Shown in pieces: positions 35,952 through 44,303 of a stretch of DNA of 64,000 bases; positions within the stretch are counted from its first letter, which is position 1, and every line of letters begins with the position of its first letter. Location: positions 1 to 64,000 of the forward strand of contig JAOARV010000006.1 of the NCBI GenBank assembly GCA_025210395.1, read 5' to 3'. This DNA comes from Marinisporobacter sp. (GTDB taxonomy: Bacteria; Bacillota; Clostridia; Peptostreptococcales; Thermotaleaceae). The notes under the pieces are model-generated. The model was not told where the DNA came from and did no database searches. It saw nothing but the letters and a program-made list of their open reading frames with translations. The position numbers and the translations under genes are program-made.

Positions 35952-38900
35952 ATGAATAATAACTACAATAAGGTATTATCTTTACTTATTATCTTTACAA
36001 TGTTATTTACTGGATTAGGTATGGATTCATTTGGACCCATTACTGTAAATGCAGAAAAAACTGTAGCTGAAGCTGTATATGATAAGGAAAAAGAAAAAAC
36101 AGTAAGTGAGGCTACTTATAGTTGTCAAACTAGATTAATAGAATTTATGCCTGCGCCAGGACAATATATGCAAAAAGGTATTAATGGCTATGGAACTATT
36201 GAAAAAGCAAAAGAAACTTTAGAAAATACCTCTAAAATGGTTTCTTTGGGTGCTATCGGAGGAAGTCTAGTGTATGGATTTGACCATACAATAGAAAATG
36301 ATCAAAAGAATCCATATGGAGTAGATTTTAATGTATTAGGAAACGCTTTTTTTGGATGGGGTGAACCTGGAGCAATTGCTGTTATGAAAGATACAAACGG
36401 CAATGGAAAAGCAGATGATGCTTGGTATGATATAGCAGGCTCTGCTTATTATGATAAGGAAACGATTAAAGATTATGAAATAACTTATTACAACGATGGT
36501 GGAGTAAAATGGGAGGATAATCAAGGTGCAAGTGGTAAAGCACCTGATAAAATACTTTATCCAAAAGGTGAAGCTTTTTCATTTGTTCCGCAAGATCAAT
36601 ATACTATCCAATGTATATTGATCAATGACAAAAATCCAGCATATGGATATGCAGATGTAAAAGGCACAAAAAAGGGATTTTCTGATTATACAAAAAATCC
36701 AGACAATCCATACACGCCAGAAGTAGAAGGTTATGGTGGTGCATCTATTGATATTGATTGGGCAGTAGATAAAAATGGAAAGCATGTCCAATTAGATGGG
36801 ATAGATTTTGTAAAAATATCTACAGCCTATAGAGAGTTTGAAGGGAGCTTTGGTGAATTATCAACAGAGGTTAGAGGAGTAGTAGATATTGCACCAGATG
36901 ATTCCTCAGAAGTAAAAACGATAAAGGTGAAAGATGTAGAAGTAACAGTTGGAGAAAAGCTACCTACAGAAGTTATTTTGATCCAGTCAAATGGAGCTAA
37001 AGCGAAAAAGGCAGCTAAGTGGAGCAAAGAAGCTAGCACGAAAGAAAAAGGTACATTTATTGAGCAAGTAATTGTAGATGGACAAACTTATTATACTACT
37101 TTGAAAGTAAATGGGAGATCAGAAGAGCGTGTTACAGGTGTCGAATTAAAACAAAAAAGTTTAGATATTCGCATTGGAAGAGAAGTAAAATTAAATGCAG
37201 AAGTAAAGCCAGCAAATTCAGCAAATAAAAAGCTAATATGGAAATCAAATAAAAATAGCATTGCAACAGTAGATGCTGCAGGAACCGTTAGAGGTGTTAG
37301 TGAAGGGGAAGCAGTGATTACTGTTGAAACAGAAGATGGAGGTTTCACAGATAGCTGTACAATTAAGGTAACAAAGTTAGATGTGGATGCAATAACTAGT
37401 GCGAGCTTGAAGGAGTATAAAAAAGCAATTCCTGTAGGAGAAAAAACGAAATTAGAAATCAATTTTTATCCTAAAAATGCAGCAAATAAAAATGTATCTT
37501 GGAAGAGTAACAATGAAGCAGTAGTCACTATTAAAGATGGATATATTGTAGCTAATAATCCTGGAGAAGCTACGATTACTATGACAACAGAAGATGGCGG
37601 TTTTGTAGATGTATGCAAGATTATAGTAAAAAAAGAATTCAAAAAAATAAAATTAAGAGTAGAAGGAATAGATCAAACTTTATGTGAAAAGGATTTAGAG
37701 GTTACAGATGAAAAAACTGCATTAGACTTATTAAAAACTGGTGTAGGAGAAAAATTTATAAACACTGAAGGTGGAAGGATATATACTATACGAGGAGAAA
37801 CACCTAATTGGGCTAAAGATAAAGCTTATTGGGGAATATATATATTAAAAAATGGAAAAACAACATTAGCTTCTGAAGGTGCGACTACTCTCAAAATTGA
37901 TGATTTAGATGAAGTATTATTCCATGTAACTCAAAGTAAAAAAACAGGATTGCCTGCATTAGAATACACAAACGATGGAAATGATAAAAAAATTATACTA
38001 AAGGCAACTACCTATGACGAAAAATTCAACCCGATCATTAAAACTGTAGAAGGGGCAACTCTTGAAATTAAGGGTAAAACTTATATTACAGACAATAATG
38101 GAGAAGCTGCCATTGATTTACCTTTAGGAAGATATAGCACAAAGATATATAAAAAAGATCAAGATGAAAAATTTGTTGAATTAATAAGATGTACGCAAAA
38201 TTTCAAAGTTGGAAATATAAAAATATTAGGAGATTCAGATTTATTTCCAGTAGGAGATACAATCAAGCTTGATGCAAAGGTATTTGATGGAGAAGAAGAA
38301 CTAAAAGGAAAAACTATAAAGTGGTATACAAATAAAGCAGAAGTTGCAACAGTAGATGAAAATACAGGAGTAGTTAAGACGATAAAAGAAGGGGTAGTCA
38401 CAATTACTGCAAAGCTTGAAGGAGCTAGTGATGTAAATGAATCTATACAGCTGACTGTTCAAAAGAATATATCGAATAAGCAAATTATAGAGAATATTGT
38501 AAATGATTTGAGAAAGTATTATAAAAATGACAAAGAATTTGATATTATAGAAGCTTTAAGTTATAAACATACGAATAGTAAGTCAGCAGAAGATTTAAAA
38601 ACAATACAAGAAAAGTATAAAGTAACAGATACTCCAAAAACTGCTGCAGAATATGCACACGCTATCATGGGGTTAATCGCTTTAGGAGAAAATCCGAGAG
38701 ATTATAAAGGAAAAGATTTTGTTGATGGATTAGTTCAATTACAAAATAAAGATGGGAAGTTTATATTAGGAAAATATGATGATTATCCAACTGTATCTGC
38801 CATTAGTATTATTGCACTAGATAGGGCTAAAGCAAACTATCGAGTAGAAGATGCAGTAAAAGCATTGATGAGCTATCAAAATGAGGATGGAACTTTTGGA

Positions 38901-40673
38901 CCGTATAAGGATATGGACACATTAGCTATGTCTCTCAAAGGACTTTATAACCACAAAGATATAGTAGGTGTAGAGAAATGTATAGATAAAGCAGTACAAA
39001 AGCTTTTAGCTGAAAAGAAAAATATAATCAAGGGAAATGCTAATACCCTTGGATCAGTAATGCAGGGACTTATTTCAGTTGGAGAAAATCCATTAACAAG
39101 TAAATGGACTGTTGATGGAAAAACAATGCTAAACTCCTTATTCAAGTATAAAGATGGAGATACTTTTGGAAATTATTTAGCAACAGAACAGGTTTTCGCA
39201 GTTTTGGCAGACTTACAAAGAAAAGAGTCTATGTATACAGGCGCTACAATAAACAACGATGGCTATGATGAATTATTTGTACCTGTAAAAGAAGAAAATA
39301 CAGGGGGAACACAGATAGAAGAAGGAGATAAGGCAACAATTTCTGTAAAAGGTACAAATAACCAATATGTTGTAGCGAAAAAAGAAATAAAATTAGAAAG
39401 TGGAGATACAGTATATTCGGTAATTATAAGAATATTAAAAAATGAAGGAATTAGCTATGAAGAAGAAGATGGATATTTCAAAATGATTGAAGGTCTTCGA
39501 GAATTTGACAAGGGTGCAAAAAGTGGGTGGATGTACAATGTAAATGGTGTTACAGTATCTGAAAATCCTAAAAATTGCAATGTCCATAAGGGGGATAGAA
39601 TTGAATGGTTTTACACAGTGGACTATACATCAGATTCACGTAACACAGGTGGTACTGGTGGTGCAGCTCCTGCTACAACAGAAACAAATTACAAAGATGC
39701 TACCAAAGTGAACGAAAATAAATTAGATGAAGCCATTAAAAAAACAGGGAAAGCAAAGCTAGACATAAAAGAAAGCAAAGATGGTAAAGGATATCTTCCA
39801 ACTAAGAAAATAGCTGATTTAGCAAAAAAAGATAAGGCATTAACAATTGAAAGCAAGGGTGTACAATTAACATTCGGTGTACAATCCTTAATGACAGAAA
39901 AATTGAATAAAGCATTAAAAGCTAAAAATACTACAATAGCTATTGGAGCAAAGGAAGTAGAAGAAAAAGAGAAGAAGGAAATTATTAAGAAGGCAGCTAT
40001 TGGTAAATCAACAGAATTATTTGAAATAGGTGGAAAAATAGTAGATTTAAGTGTTCAAGTTCTTCATGTAGATGATAAAGGAAAAGCGACAAAAGAAGAA
40101 AAAATAGATCAATTTAATGAACCAGTAAAAGTAACAATTGATTTATCAGATGCAAAGCTTAGTAAAGATGATATTAAAAATTTAACAGGAATAAGATATG
40201 AAAAGGATAAAAAAGGAAATATCACACCTAAGAAATTAGGCGGTACTTATGATTCTAAAACAAAGATGTTTACATTCTATACAGATCAATTCAGTTTATA
40301 TGGTATTTTAAAAGCAAAGGATTTAGTGAAAATAAATCTAGAAATTGATGAGAAAAATATCATGGTAAATAATGAAGAAAAATTAATGGATGTTTCACCG
40401 ATGATTACAAACAATCGTACAATGGTTCCTGTAAGATTTATTGCAGAAAATATGGGGGCTGATGTAAAATGGATAGGTGAAACTAAAACAGTTAAAATCC
40501 TTTTAGGAGATAAGAAATTAAGCTTAGTTATTGACGAAAAGGTAGATGGATTAGATGCACCAGCAACGATAGTAAAGGATCGTACCTTTGTGCCTATTAG
40601 ATATGTTTCAGAGTATTTTGATGCGAATGTATTATGGTATCCTTCAAGTAAAAAAGTAGAAATAGTAAAATAA
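35952..40673 (+). CDS. Large surface protein: PAPGQ domain, Ig domains, alpha-toroid and two DUF4430-type domains
   Basis: A 1573-residue protein with signal peptide (about 1-35). Layout: a 250-residue domain 60-315 starting 'FMPAPGQYM' with 'GEPGAIAVMKD' and a calcium-loop-like 'DTNGNGKADDAWYD'; Ig-like 317-387; two BIG2 domains 393-560; a weak DUF4430-like domain 565-675 ('YWGIYILKNGK'); Ig-like and BIG2 domains to 838; alpha-toroid 840-1110 ('KESMYTGATI'); second DUF4430 domain 1125-1228 ('KSGWMYNVNGVT', 'GDRIEWFY'); a 220-residue region; and a copper-amine-oxidase-N-like pair 1460-1573 ('NRTMVPVRFIAE', 'DRTFVPIRYVSE'), probably the wall-binding anchor in place of SLH. I recall the PAPGQ-type domain from Bacteroidetes surface proteins. 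It forms its own unit between two terminators; TATAAT at 35913 may be its -10 box. Confidence 0.82.
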   Translation: MNNNYNKVLSLLIIFTMLFTGLGMDSFGPITVNAEKTVAEAVYDKEKEKTVSEATYSCQTRLIEFMPAPGQYMQKGINGYGTIEKAKETLENTSKMVSLGAIGGSLVYGFDHTIENDQKNPYGVDFNVLGNAFFGWGEPGAIAVMKDTNGNGKADDAWYDIAGSAYYDKETIKDYEITYYNDGGVKWEDNQGASGKAPDKILYPKGEAFSFVPQDQYTIQCILINDKNPAYGYADVKGTKKGFSDYTKNPDNPYTPEVEGYGGASIDIDWAVDKNGKHVQLDGIDFVKISTAYREFEGSFGELSTEVRGVVDIAPDDSSEVKTIKVKDVEVTVGEKLPTEVILIQSNGAKAKKAAKWSKEASTKEKGTFIEQVIVDGQTYYTTLKVNGRSEERVTGVELKQKSLDIRIGREVKLNAEVKPANSANKKLIWKSNKNSIATVDAAGTVRGVSEGEAVITVETEDGGFTDSCTIKVTKLDVDAITSASLKEYKKAIPVGEKTKLEINFYPKNAANKNVSWKSNNEAVVTIKDGYIVANNPGEATITMTTEDGGFVDVCKIIVKKEFKKIKLRVEGIDQTLCEKDLEVTDEKTALDLLKTGVGEKFINTEGGRIYTIRGETPNWAKDKAYWGIYILKNGKTTLASEGATTLKIDDLDEVLFHVTQSKKTGLPALEYTNDGNDKKIILKATTYDEKFNPIIKTVEGATLEIKGKTYITDNNGEAAIDLPLGRYSTKIYKKDQDEKFVELIRCTQNFKVGNIKILGDSDLFPVGDTIKLDAKVFDGEEELKGKTIKWYTNKAEVATVDENTGVVKTIKEGVVTITAKLEGASDVNESIQLTVQKNISNKQIIENIVNDLRKYYKNDKEFDIIEALSYKHTNSKSAEDLKTIQEKYKVTDTPKTAAEYAHAIMGLIALGENPRDYKGKDFVDGLVQLQNKDGKFILGKYDDYPTVSAISIIALDRAKANYRVEDAVKALMSYQNEDGTFGPYKDMDTLAMSLKGLYNHKDIVGVEKCIDKAVQKLLAEKKNIIKGNANTLGSVMQGLISVGENPLTSKWTVDGKTMLNSLFKYKDGDTFGNYLATEQVFAVLADLQRKESMYTGATINNDGYDELFVPVKEENTGGTQIEEGDKATISVKGTNNQYVVAKKEIKLESGDTVYSVIIRILKNEGISYEEEDGYFKMIEGLREFDKGAKSGWMYNVNGVTVSENPKNCNVHKGDRIEWFYTVDYTSDSRNTGGTGGAAPATTETNYKDATKVNENKLDEAIKKTGKAKLDIKESKDGKGYLPTKKIADLAKKDKALTIESKGVQLTFGVQSLMTEKLNKALKAKNTTIAIGAKEVEEKEKKEIIKKAAIGKSTELFEIGGKIVDLSVQVLHVDDKGKATKEEKIDQFNEPVKVTIDLSDAKLSKDDIKNLTGIRYEKDKKGNITPKKLGGTYDSKTKMFTFYTDQFSLYGILKAKDLVKINLEIDEKNIMVNNEEKLMDVSPMITNNRTMVPVRFIAENMGADVKWIGETKTVKILLGDKKLSLVIDEKVDGLDAPATIVKDRTFVPIRYVSEYFDANVLWYPSSKKVEIVK

Positions 40674-40684
40674 TAATATAGTAT

Positions 40685-40713
40685 AAGCCTGCTAGATTCT
40701 AGCAGGTTTTTAT
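40685..40713 (+). terminator. Terminator closing the corrinoid locus
   Basis: An 8-bp stem (cctgctag / ctagcagg), 3-base loop and TTTTTATT tail directly after the large surface protein. Confidence 0.82.
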
Positions 40714-40764
40714 TATACGAAGATGAAACTCTTTATTGATATAAAAATATTATGAGGGTAGAAT

Positions 40765-40794
40765 TTGCAATCTTTATTATGAAAATGATAAAAT
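40765..40794 (+). promoter_or_regulatory. Probable promoter of the small-protein group
   Basis: TTGCAA (40765-40770), an 18-base spacer and TAAAAT (40789-40794), 44 bases ahead of the next small gene. Confidence 0.5.
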
Positions 40795-40837
40795 ACAAAG
40801 AGTAAGATTTTTTAGATATATAAAAGGAGAGGTAGGT

Positions 40838-41050
40838 ATGTTCTTCTATTTCAGAAATAAAAATAAAACTGTGAAGGAACTAAGAAAAAATATGTCTTTA
40901 ACAGTAAGAGAACTAGCTTTTCAATTAAAATGTGAATACGTAGATCTTCTAAAAGTAGATCATTTAAAATTAAAAGAAGTGCCAAAGGGTTTAAGAGAAA
41001 AATTAATTCCTATATTTAGAGGAGATCATTATGATAATATTCCTTGGTAG
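40838..41050 (+). CDS. Small HTH-like protein
   Basis: A 70-residue basic protein with a good AAAGGAGAGG site. The stretch 'MSLTVRELAFQLKCEYVDLLKV' (as short motifs: 'TVRELAFQL', 'YVDLLKV') looks like a helix-turn-helix of the XRE or MerR-like kind, but the protein is too short for a full regulator. I do not recognise a family. It is followed by two further tiny genes in the same direction. Function unknown; a DNA-binding or antitoxin-like role is possible. Confidence 0.6.
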   Translation: MFFYFRNKNKTVKELRKNMSLTVRELAFQLKCEYVDLLKVDHLKLKEVPKGLREKLIPIFRGDHYDNIPW

Positions 41051-41124
41051 AAAATTTATTGGATTTTTTTATTACAACAAGTAATATTATAAGTATGATC
41101 CAGAGAATAAAGGGGGATGAAGAG

Positions 41125-41214
41125 ATGAAGCAACAAACTAAGAAAATTATTGCAATAACGATTGCTAGTATGATGGTCATCAGTGCCTTTGCGGCTGTAG
41201 TTACTATTTTCTAA
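41125..41214 (+). CDS. 29-residue single-span membrane peptide
   Basis: ATG 41125 follows AGGGGGATG and reads 'MKQQTKKIIAITIASMMV...' to a stop at 41212. A positively charged start and one hydrophobic helix (9-29) are visible. Such tiny membrane proteins (Prli42/DUF4044-like) are common in Firmicutes and easily missed; which family this is cannot be settled by eye. It lies 16 bases before the next small gene. Confidence 0.6.
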   Translation: MKQQTKKIIAITIASMMVISAFAAVVTIF

Positions 41215-41230
41215 TAGAAAAGGTGGTTAG

Positions 41231-41401
41231 ATGAAAAATACAAGAATATTTTGCAAAAAATGTAAGCATTTTCATGTTACGTGGGACGTGAAATTTCCAA
41301 ATGGATGTAAGCTCTTTGGGATTAAAGCAAAATCTGATCCTGCTATACTTGTTTATCGGTCAACAGGAGAAAAGTGTACCCATTTTACAGAAAAAGCTTA
41401 A
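41231..41401 (+). CDS. Small cysteine-rich (zinc-ribbon-like) protein
   Basis: A 56-residue protein beginning 'MKNTRIFCKKCKHFHVTWD'. Four cysteines (CxxC near the N terminus, then 'NGCKLFG' and 'GEKCTHF') suggest a single metal-binding knuckle. The pattern 'CxxCxHFxVTW' recurs in small uncharacterised Firmicutes proteins. The ribosome site AGGTGG lies 5 bases before the ATG. Function unknown; it ends just before a strong terminator. Confidence 0.7.
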   Translation: MKNTRIFCKKCKHFHVTWDVKFPNGCKLFGIKAKSDPAILVYRSTGEKCTHFTEKA

Positions 41402-41429
41402 AAGGTGAATAAAAAAACGGGAAAATAAC

Positions 41430-41477
41430 AAAACTGAGAATTTTCTATTTTGTGAAAATTCCCAGTTTTATTATTTT
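41430..41477 (+). terminator. Terminator of the small-protein group
   Basis: A 16-bp stem with one mismatch (aaaactgagaattttc / gaaaattcccagtttt) and a TTATTATTTTT tail. The 334-base gap 41402-41735 holds this terminator and then the Rex-controlled promoter of the aldehyde dehydrogenase. Confidence 0.85.
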
Positions 41478-41653
41478 TGCATCAAAACAGAAAGGTTATT
41501 CAAAATATTCTCTGAAACAGGTAAAAATCAAAGAAAAGAGAGCTTTAAAGGTAAGAAAAATTCTGAAATATCCAAGCTGTATAAATGATTTATTCAAAAT
41601 CCATGAAAATAAAGCCTATTTTTTGAAGTTTATAGAAAAAATGTGAAATTATA

Positions 41654-41718
41654 ATGAAATTAACACGAAAATATGTTACAATTAAGGTGTTAAAATATTA
41701 ACGTTAAAATGTTAACAA
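41654..41718 (+). promoter_or_regulatory. Promoter with two overlapping Rex-like operators
   Basis: A weak -35 (ATGAAA, 41654) and a -10 TACAAT (41677-41682) are followed at once by two palindromes: TGTTAAAATATTAACG (41688-41703) and CGTTAAAATGTTAACAA (41702-41718). Both resemble the clostridial Rex operator TTGTTAAnnnnTTAACAA. Rex senses NADH/NAD+, so the gene should be repressed when NADH is low. Confidence 0.7.
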
Positions 41719-41735
41719 CTATGGAGGGATGGAGT

Positions 41736-43097
41736 ATGGCTAAAGCGTATATTGATTCTATGATTGAAAAATCAAGAATTGCACAAAAACAATTTGAAAG
41801 TTTTACGCAAGAACAAGTAGATGCGATTGTAAGAGAAATTGGTAAAGTGGTATATGACAATGCAGAAGAATTAGCAAAGATGGCAGTAGAAGAAACTGGC
41901 ATGGGTGTATATGACCACAAAGTAGCAAAAAATAAAGGAAAATCAAAAACAATCTGGAACAGCTTAAGAGATAAAAAATCTGTTGGTATTATCAATAGAG
42001 ATGCTGAAACAGGAATTGTTGAAGTTGCAAAGCCAATGGGAGTAGTTGGAGCAGTTACACCTACTACAAATCCAATCGTTACACCAATGTGTAATGCAAT
42101 GTTTGCTCTTAAAGGAAGAAACTCTATTGTAGTAGCACCTCATCCAAGAGCAAAAAAATGTAGTGGAGAAACTGTAAAAAGAATCAACGAAGCACTTAAA
42201 AAGCATAACGCTCCAGAAAACCTTATTCAAATTATAGAAGAACCATCTATTGAAAAAACAAACCTATTAATGAACGCTACTGACGTAGTTGTAGCAACAG
42301 GTGGTATGGGTATGGTAAAAGCTGCATACAGCAGTGGAAAGCCAGCTTATGGTGTTGGTGCAGGTAACGTACAAGTTGTTGTTGATAGAGGCGTAGACTT
42401 TGATGATGCTGCTAAGAAAATCATTGCAGGAAGAACTTTTGATAATGGAATCATTTGTTCTGGAGAGCAAACTGTTATTGCTCATGAAGAAGATTATGAT
42501 GCAGTAATGAAAGCTTTCGAAGACAATGGTGCTTTCTATATCAGTGATGCAGAAACAAAAGAAAAGTTCAGAAATATTCTTTTCGTAGATGGTCACATTA
42601 GTAGAGATGTAGTAGGACAAACACCACAAAAGCTTGCAGAAATGGTAGGAATAGAAATTCCAGCTGAGACAAAAGTAATCCTTATCGAAGCAGATGGTAT
42701 TGGTGAAGAAGATGTACTTTGTAAGGAAAAAATGTGTCCAGTAATGGCTACATTCAGATATAAAACTTTCGAAGAAGGTGTAAAAATTGCACAAACTAAC
42801 CTAAACCTTGAAGGGGCAGGACATAGTGCTGCAGTTCACTCAAACGATAATGCTCATATTGATTATGCAGGAGAGCATTTAACAGTAAGTAGATTAGTTG
42901 TAAATCAACCATCTTCAACTACTGCAGGTGGAAGCTTCTTCAATGGATTTGCTCCTACAACTACATTAGGATGCGGATCATGGGGAAATAACAGTATTTC
43001 AGAAAACTTTACTTACAAGCATATGATGAATATTTCAAGAATTGGTCACTACATGGCTGATAGAGTAGTTCCTACAGATGAGGAATTATGGGCATAG
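41736..43097 (+). CDS. CoA-acylating aldehyde dehydrogenase
   Basis: A 453-residue NAD-dependent aldehyde dehydrogenase of the acylating type (as in AdhE N-terminal domain, EutE, SucD). Nucleotide-binding 'VGAVTPTTNPIVTP', 'TGGMGMVKAA' and the catalytic Cys241 in 'NGIICSGEQ' are clear; the acylating family's 'C-S-x-E' pattern fits. It should reduce acyl-CoA (acetyl-, butyryl- or succinyl-CoA) to aldehyde with NADH, feeding alcohol formation or running in reverse. I chose the ATG at 41736, with GGAGGGATGGAG ahead; the frame opens at 41709 inside the operator. No alcohol dehydrogenase or microcompartment genes are next to it. The double Rex-like site fits a fermentative redox-balancing enzyme. 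Confidence 0.88.
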   Translation: MAKAYIDSMIEKSRIAQKQFESFTQEQVDAIVREIGKVVYDNAEELAKMAVEETGMGVYDHKVAKNKGKSKTIWNSLRDKKSVGIINRDAETGIVEVAKPMGVVGAVTPTTNPIVTPMCNAMFALKGRNSIVVAPHPRAKKCSGETVKRINEALKKHNAPENLIQIIEEPSIEKTNLLMNATDVVVATGGMGMVKAAYSSGKPAYGVGAGNVQVVVDRGVDFDDAAKKIIAGRTFDNGIICSGEQTVIAHEEDYDAVMKAFEDNGAFYISDAETKEKFRNILFVDGHISRDVVGQTPQKLAEMVGIEIPAETKVILIEADGIGEEDVLCKEKMCPVMATFRYKTFEEGVKIAQTNLNLEGAGHSAAVHSNDNAHIDYAGEHLTVSRLVVNQPSSTTAGGSFFNGFAPTTTLGCGSWGNNSISENFTYKHMMNISRIGHYMADRVVPTDEELWA

Positions 43098-43121
43098 TTA
43101 AATACTAGATAAAAATGTAAT

Positions 43122-43166
43122 AAAAAAACGACCAAATTTTTTAAAAAATTTGGTCGTTTTTTTTTA
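43122..43166. terminator. Bidirectional terminator
   Basis: A perfect palindrome centred at 43142/43143 (cgaccaaatttttt / aaaaaatttggtcg) with A-run before and T-run after it serves both the aldehyde dehydrogenase and the convergent LysR gene, whose stop codon lies inside the T-run. Confidence 0.88.
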
Positions 43167-44051
43167 ACTTAATAGCAAAGCCATAAATTTTTGTGCAGCA
43201 ATAGGCAAAGGAACTTTTTCATGTGTAAGAACCCCAATACTTCTTTGAGGGGTTTTTTCTTTTAGATTGAGAATAAATATTTCTTTTTTGTCTAATGCTT
43301 CTTTTATGGTGTCGAGCGTAACAAAGGAAATGCCTAATCCAATCTTTGTAAGCTCTATTAATAAATCAATACTTCCTAATTCAAATTCTGGAGTAATATT
43401 TACTTTGTATTTCTGAATGAAATTTTCAAAGAAGCTTCTAGTAGTTGAATTTTTTTGAAGGCTCAAAAAAGGATAATTTTCTAGTTCTTTTAAAGAAAGT
43501 ATTTTTCCTTGTAAAGATTTAAAATTTTCTCCGGCTATAAAAACATCTTGAACTTCTTTTATTTCTTTATAAGATAAATCTGTATAATTTTTTTCAAAAG
43601 GTAAATTGATGATACTAAGATCTACATTCCCTTTTTTTAAAAGCTCTGCGCAGATAGGAGAGGGACGATTGGTTACGTGGATTTTTATTTCTGGATACAT
43701 TTGATGAAATTTTTTGAAATAGGGAAGGAGATAATATTTACAGATGGTATCACTTGCTCCAATTTTTACTGTACCCTTTTCTAAGGAATGAGTTTCTTCA
43801 AGACTTCTTTCACCAGCTTTGATAAAATTGAAGGCTTGTTCGATATGTTTAAACAAAAGATTTCCTTCTGATGTTAAATTTACTTTTTTCGTATGTCTTA
43901 AAAAAAGCTTGCTATGTAGTTTTTCTTCTAATAACTTAATAGATTGGCTAACGGCTGATTGAGAAATATAAAGCTCATGAGCAGCTCTAGAAAAGCTTAA
44001 ATATTTTGCTACATAATAAAATACTTTGTATAGTTCAAAATTGATATTCAT
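43164..44051 (-). CDS. LysR-family transcriptional regulator
   Basis: A 295-residue protein of full LysR length. The N-terminal winged helix-turn-helix is clear: 'FSRAAHELYISQSAVSQSI' and 'LFLRHTKKVNLTSEG'. The C-terminal effector domain (about 90-290) has the periplasmic-binding-protein fold signature 'GTVKIGASDTICKYYLLP'. The effector is unknown; this subfamily (CysL/CbbR-like by general look) often controls metabolic operons. It is convergent with the aldehyde dehydrogenase and divergent from purL, 252 bases away, so it may regulate itself and something in that gap. Confidence 0.88.
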   Translation of the reverse strand: MNINFELYKVFYYVAKYLSFSRAAHELYISQSAVSQSIKLLEEKLHSKLFLRHTKKVNLTSEGNLLFKHIEQAFNFIKAGERSLEETHSLEKGTVKIGASDTICKYYLLPYFKKFHQMYPEIKIHVTNRPSPICAELLKKGNVDLSIINLPFEKNYTDLSYKEIKEVQDVFIAGENFKSLQGKILSLKELENYPFLSLQKNSTTRSFFENFIQKYKVNITPEFELGSIDLLIELTKIGLGISFVTLDTIKEALDKKEIFILNLKEKTPQRSIGVLTHEKVPLPIAAQKFMALLLS

Positions 44052-44303
44052 TTATAATCACTCCTAATATATATCATTAATATTATTAATTTTATTAATT
44101 AATTTTATTATGATACAATCGAGTTGTAAAGAGGGTTAAGCTTTAAATATAGTTTTTATGATGAAAAATAAAGGATAAAACAGTAGTTTCAGGGTGTTCA
44201 AAAAACTTATTATAAATGGATGTTTTGATTGAGAAATGTATAGGGGTTAAGGGATTATTTACATAGTTCATATAAAAAACTATAAGGAAAAGGCGGGGAT
44301 AAA

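Noticed and set aside
41452-41646. 64-codon frame before the aldehyde dehydrogenase
   Set aside because: Its GTG start lies inside the terminator stem-loop at 41430-41477, there is no ribosome site, and the product is an unstructured basic sequence.
44258-44286. TTTACA-17-TATAAG as a purL promoter
   Set aside because: The transcript would begin about 10 bases before the start codon and would exclude the ribosome site.
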